DNA from: Pseudomonas sp. R37(2017)
GTDB taxonomy: Bacteria; Pseudomonadota; Gammaproteobacteria; Pseudomonadales; Pseudomonadaceae
NCBI RefSeq assembly: GCF_002113375.1
Contig: NZ_NEHO01000008.1
Span: 166,134 to 230,133 of the forward strand
Reading direction: 5' to 3'
DNA: 64,000 bases
Below are positions 63,976 to 64,000 of this stretch, piece after piece. A program made the translations under genes and the position numbers. Every line of letters begins with the position of its first letter. Position 1 is the first letter of the stretch. Under the pieces are notes generated by a model. It was not told where the DNA came from, searched no databases, and was given only the letters and a program-made list of their open reading frames with translations.

Positions 63976-64000
63976 GGCTCACCTATACGGTGGGCCTTTT
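63976..64000 (+). terminator. Terminator-like hairpin at the window end
   Basis: GGCTCACC and GGTGGGCC form an 8-base-pair stem followed by TTTT at the last bases. The 63772-63975 stretch has no supported gene. Confidence 0.6.

Noticed and set aside
63465..64000. attR of the prophage
   Set aside because: I looked for a copy of the tRNA-Leu 3' end (TTCGATTCCGGCTTCGGGCA) and found none before the window ends.

Overview
The window is a segment of a Pseudomonas chromosome, most likely from the P. fluorescens group. The evidence is the high GC content, the gacA-uvrC-pgsA-tRNA(Gly)-tRNA(Cys)-tRNA(Leu) block with a TTG-started gacA, and dense REP/REPIN palindromes of the GGGAGCGAGCCTGCTCGCGA type between genes. 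The cobalt-chelatase cluster and an HbcR-type hydroxybutyrate operon also fit.

Bases 1-11,800 hold the end of the fatty acid cis/trans isomerase gene (cti), nfuA, and a cobalt/cobalamin region built around two cobalamin riboswitches pointing away from each other. The leftward one controls cbtB-cbtA-cobE-cobM. The rightward one controls cobW-cobN and the chelatase ATPase/VWA gene. That last gene carries a textbook -1 frameshift signal joining its two halves, and cobN contains an in-frame REPIN insertion.

Bases 11,900-22,600 contain an Old Yellow Enzyme with a divergent MerR regulator, followed by a tight leftward operon: wecB, nfrB, nfrA, a DUF4434 gene and a diguanylate cyclase gene. It resembles the E. 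coli c-di-GMP-dependent NfrAB surface-glycan machine (the phage N4 receptor pathway), but carries its own UDP-ManNAc epimerase and its own cyclase.

Bases 22,600-29,800 hold a polar amino-acid-type ABC transporter with RidA, an IclR regulator, a PLP-dependent D-amino-acid lyase-like enzyme and a 2-keto-3-deoxygluconate kinase. Together they suggest catabolism of an amino sugar acid such as D-glucosaminate. Bases 29,500-45,900 contain two parvulins, a hybrid histidine kinase, a (R)-3-hydroxybutyrate/acetoacetate module with its sigma-54 activator, a YejABEF peptide importer and a lipase. Bases 45,900-51,330 hold a DAHP synthase gene behind an attenuator with aromatic-rich leader peptides, then gacA, uvrC, pgsA and three tRNA genes.

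From about 51,330 to the window end lies a lambdoid prophage next to tRNA-Leu. It has an integrase, leftward early genes including a CsrA homologue, a nut-like boxB/boxA leader, a LexA-type repressor, Cro, a CII-like protein, a replication protein containing six iterons, a DnaC-like loader, a second tyrosine recombinase, and a holin. Four near-identical operators form two architecturally twin promoters (PL and PR). No terminase, portal or capsid gene is visible before the window ends, so the element is either cut by the window or defective.
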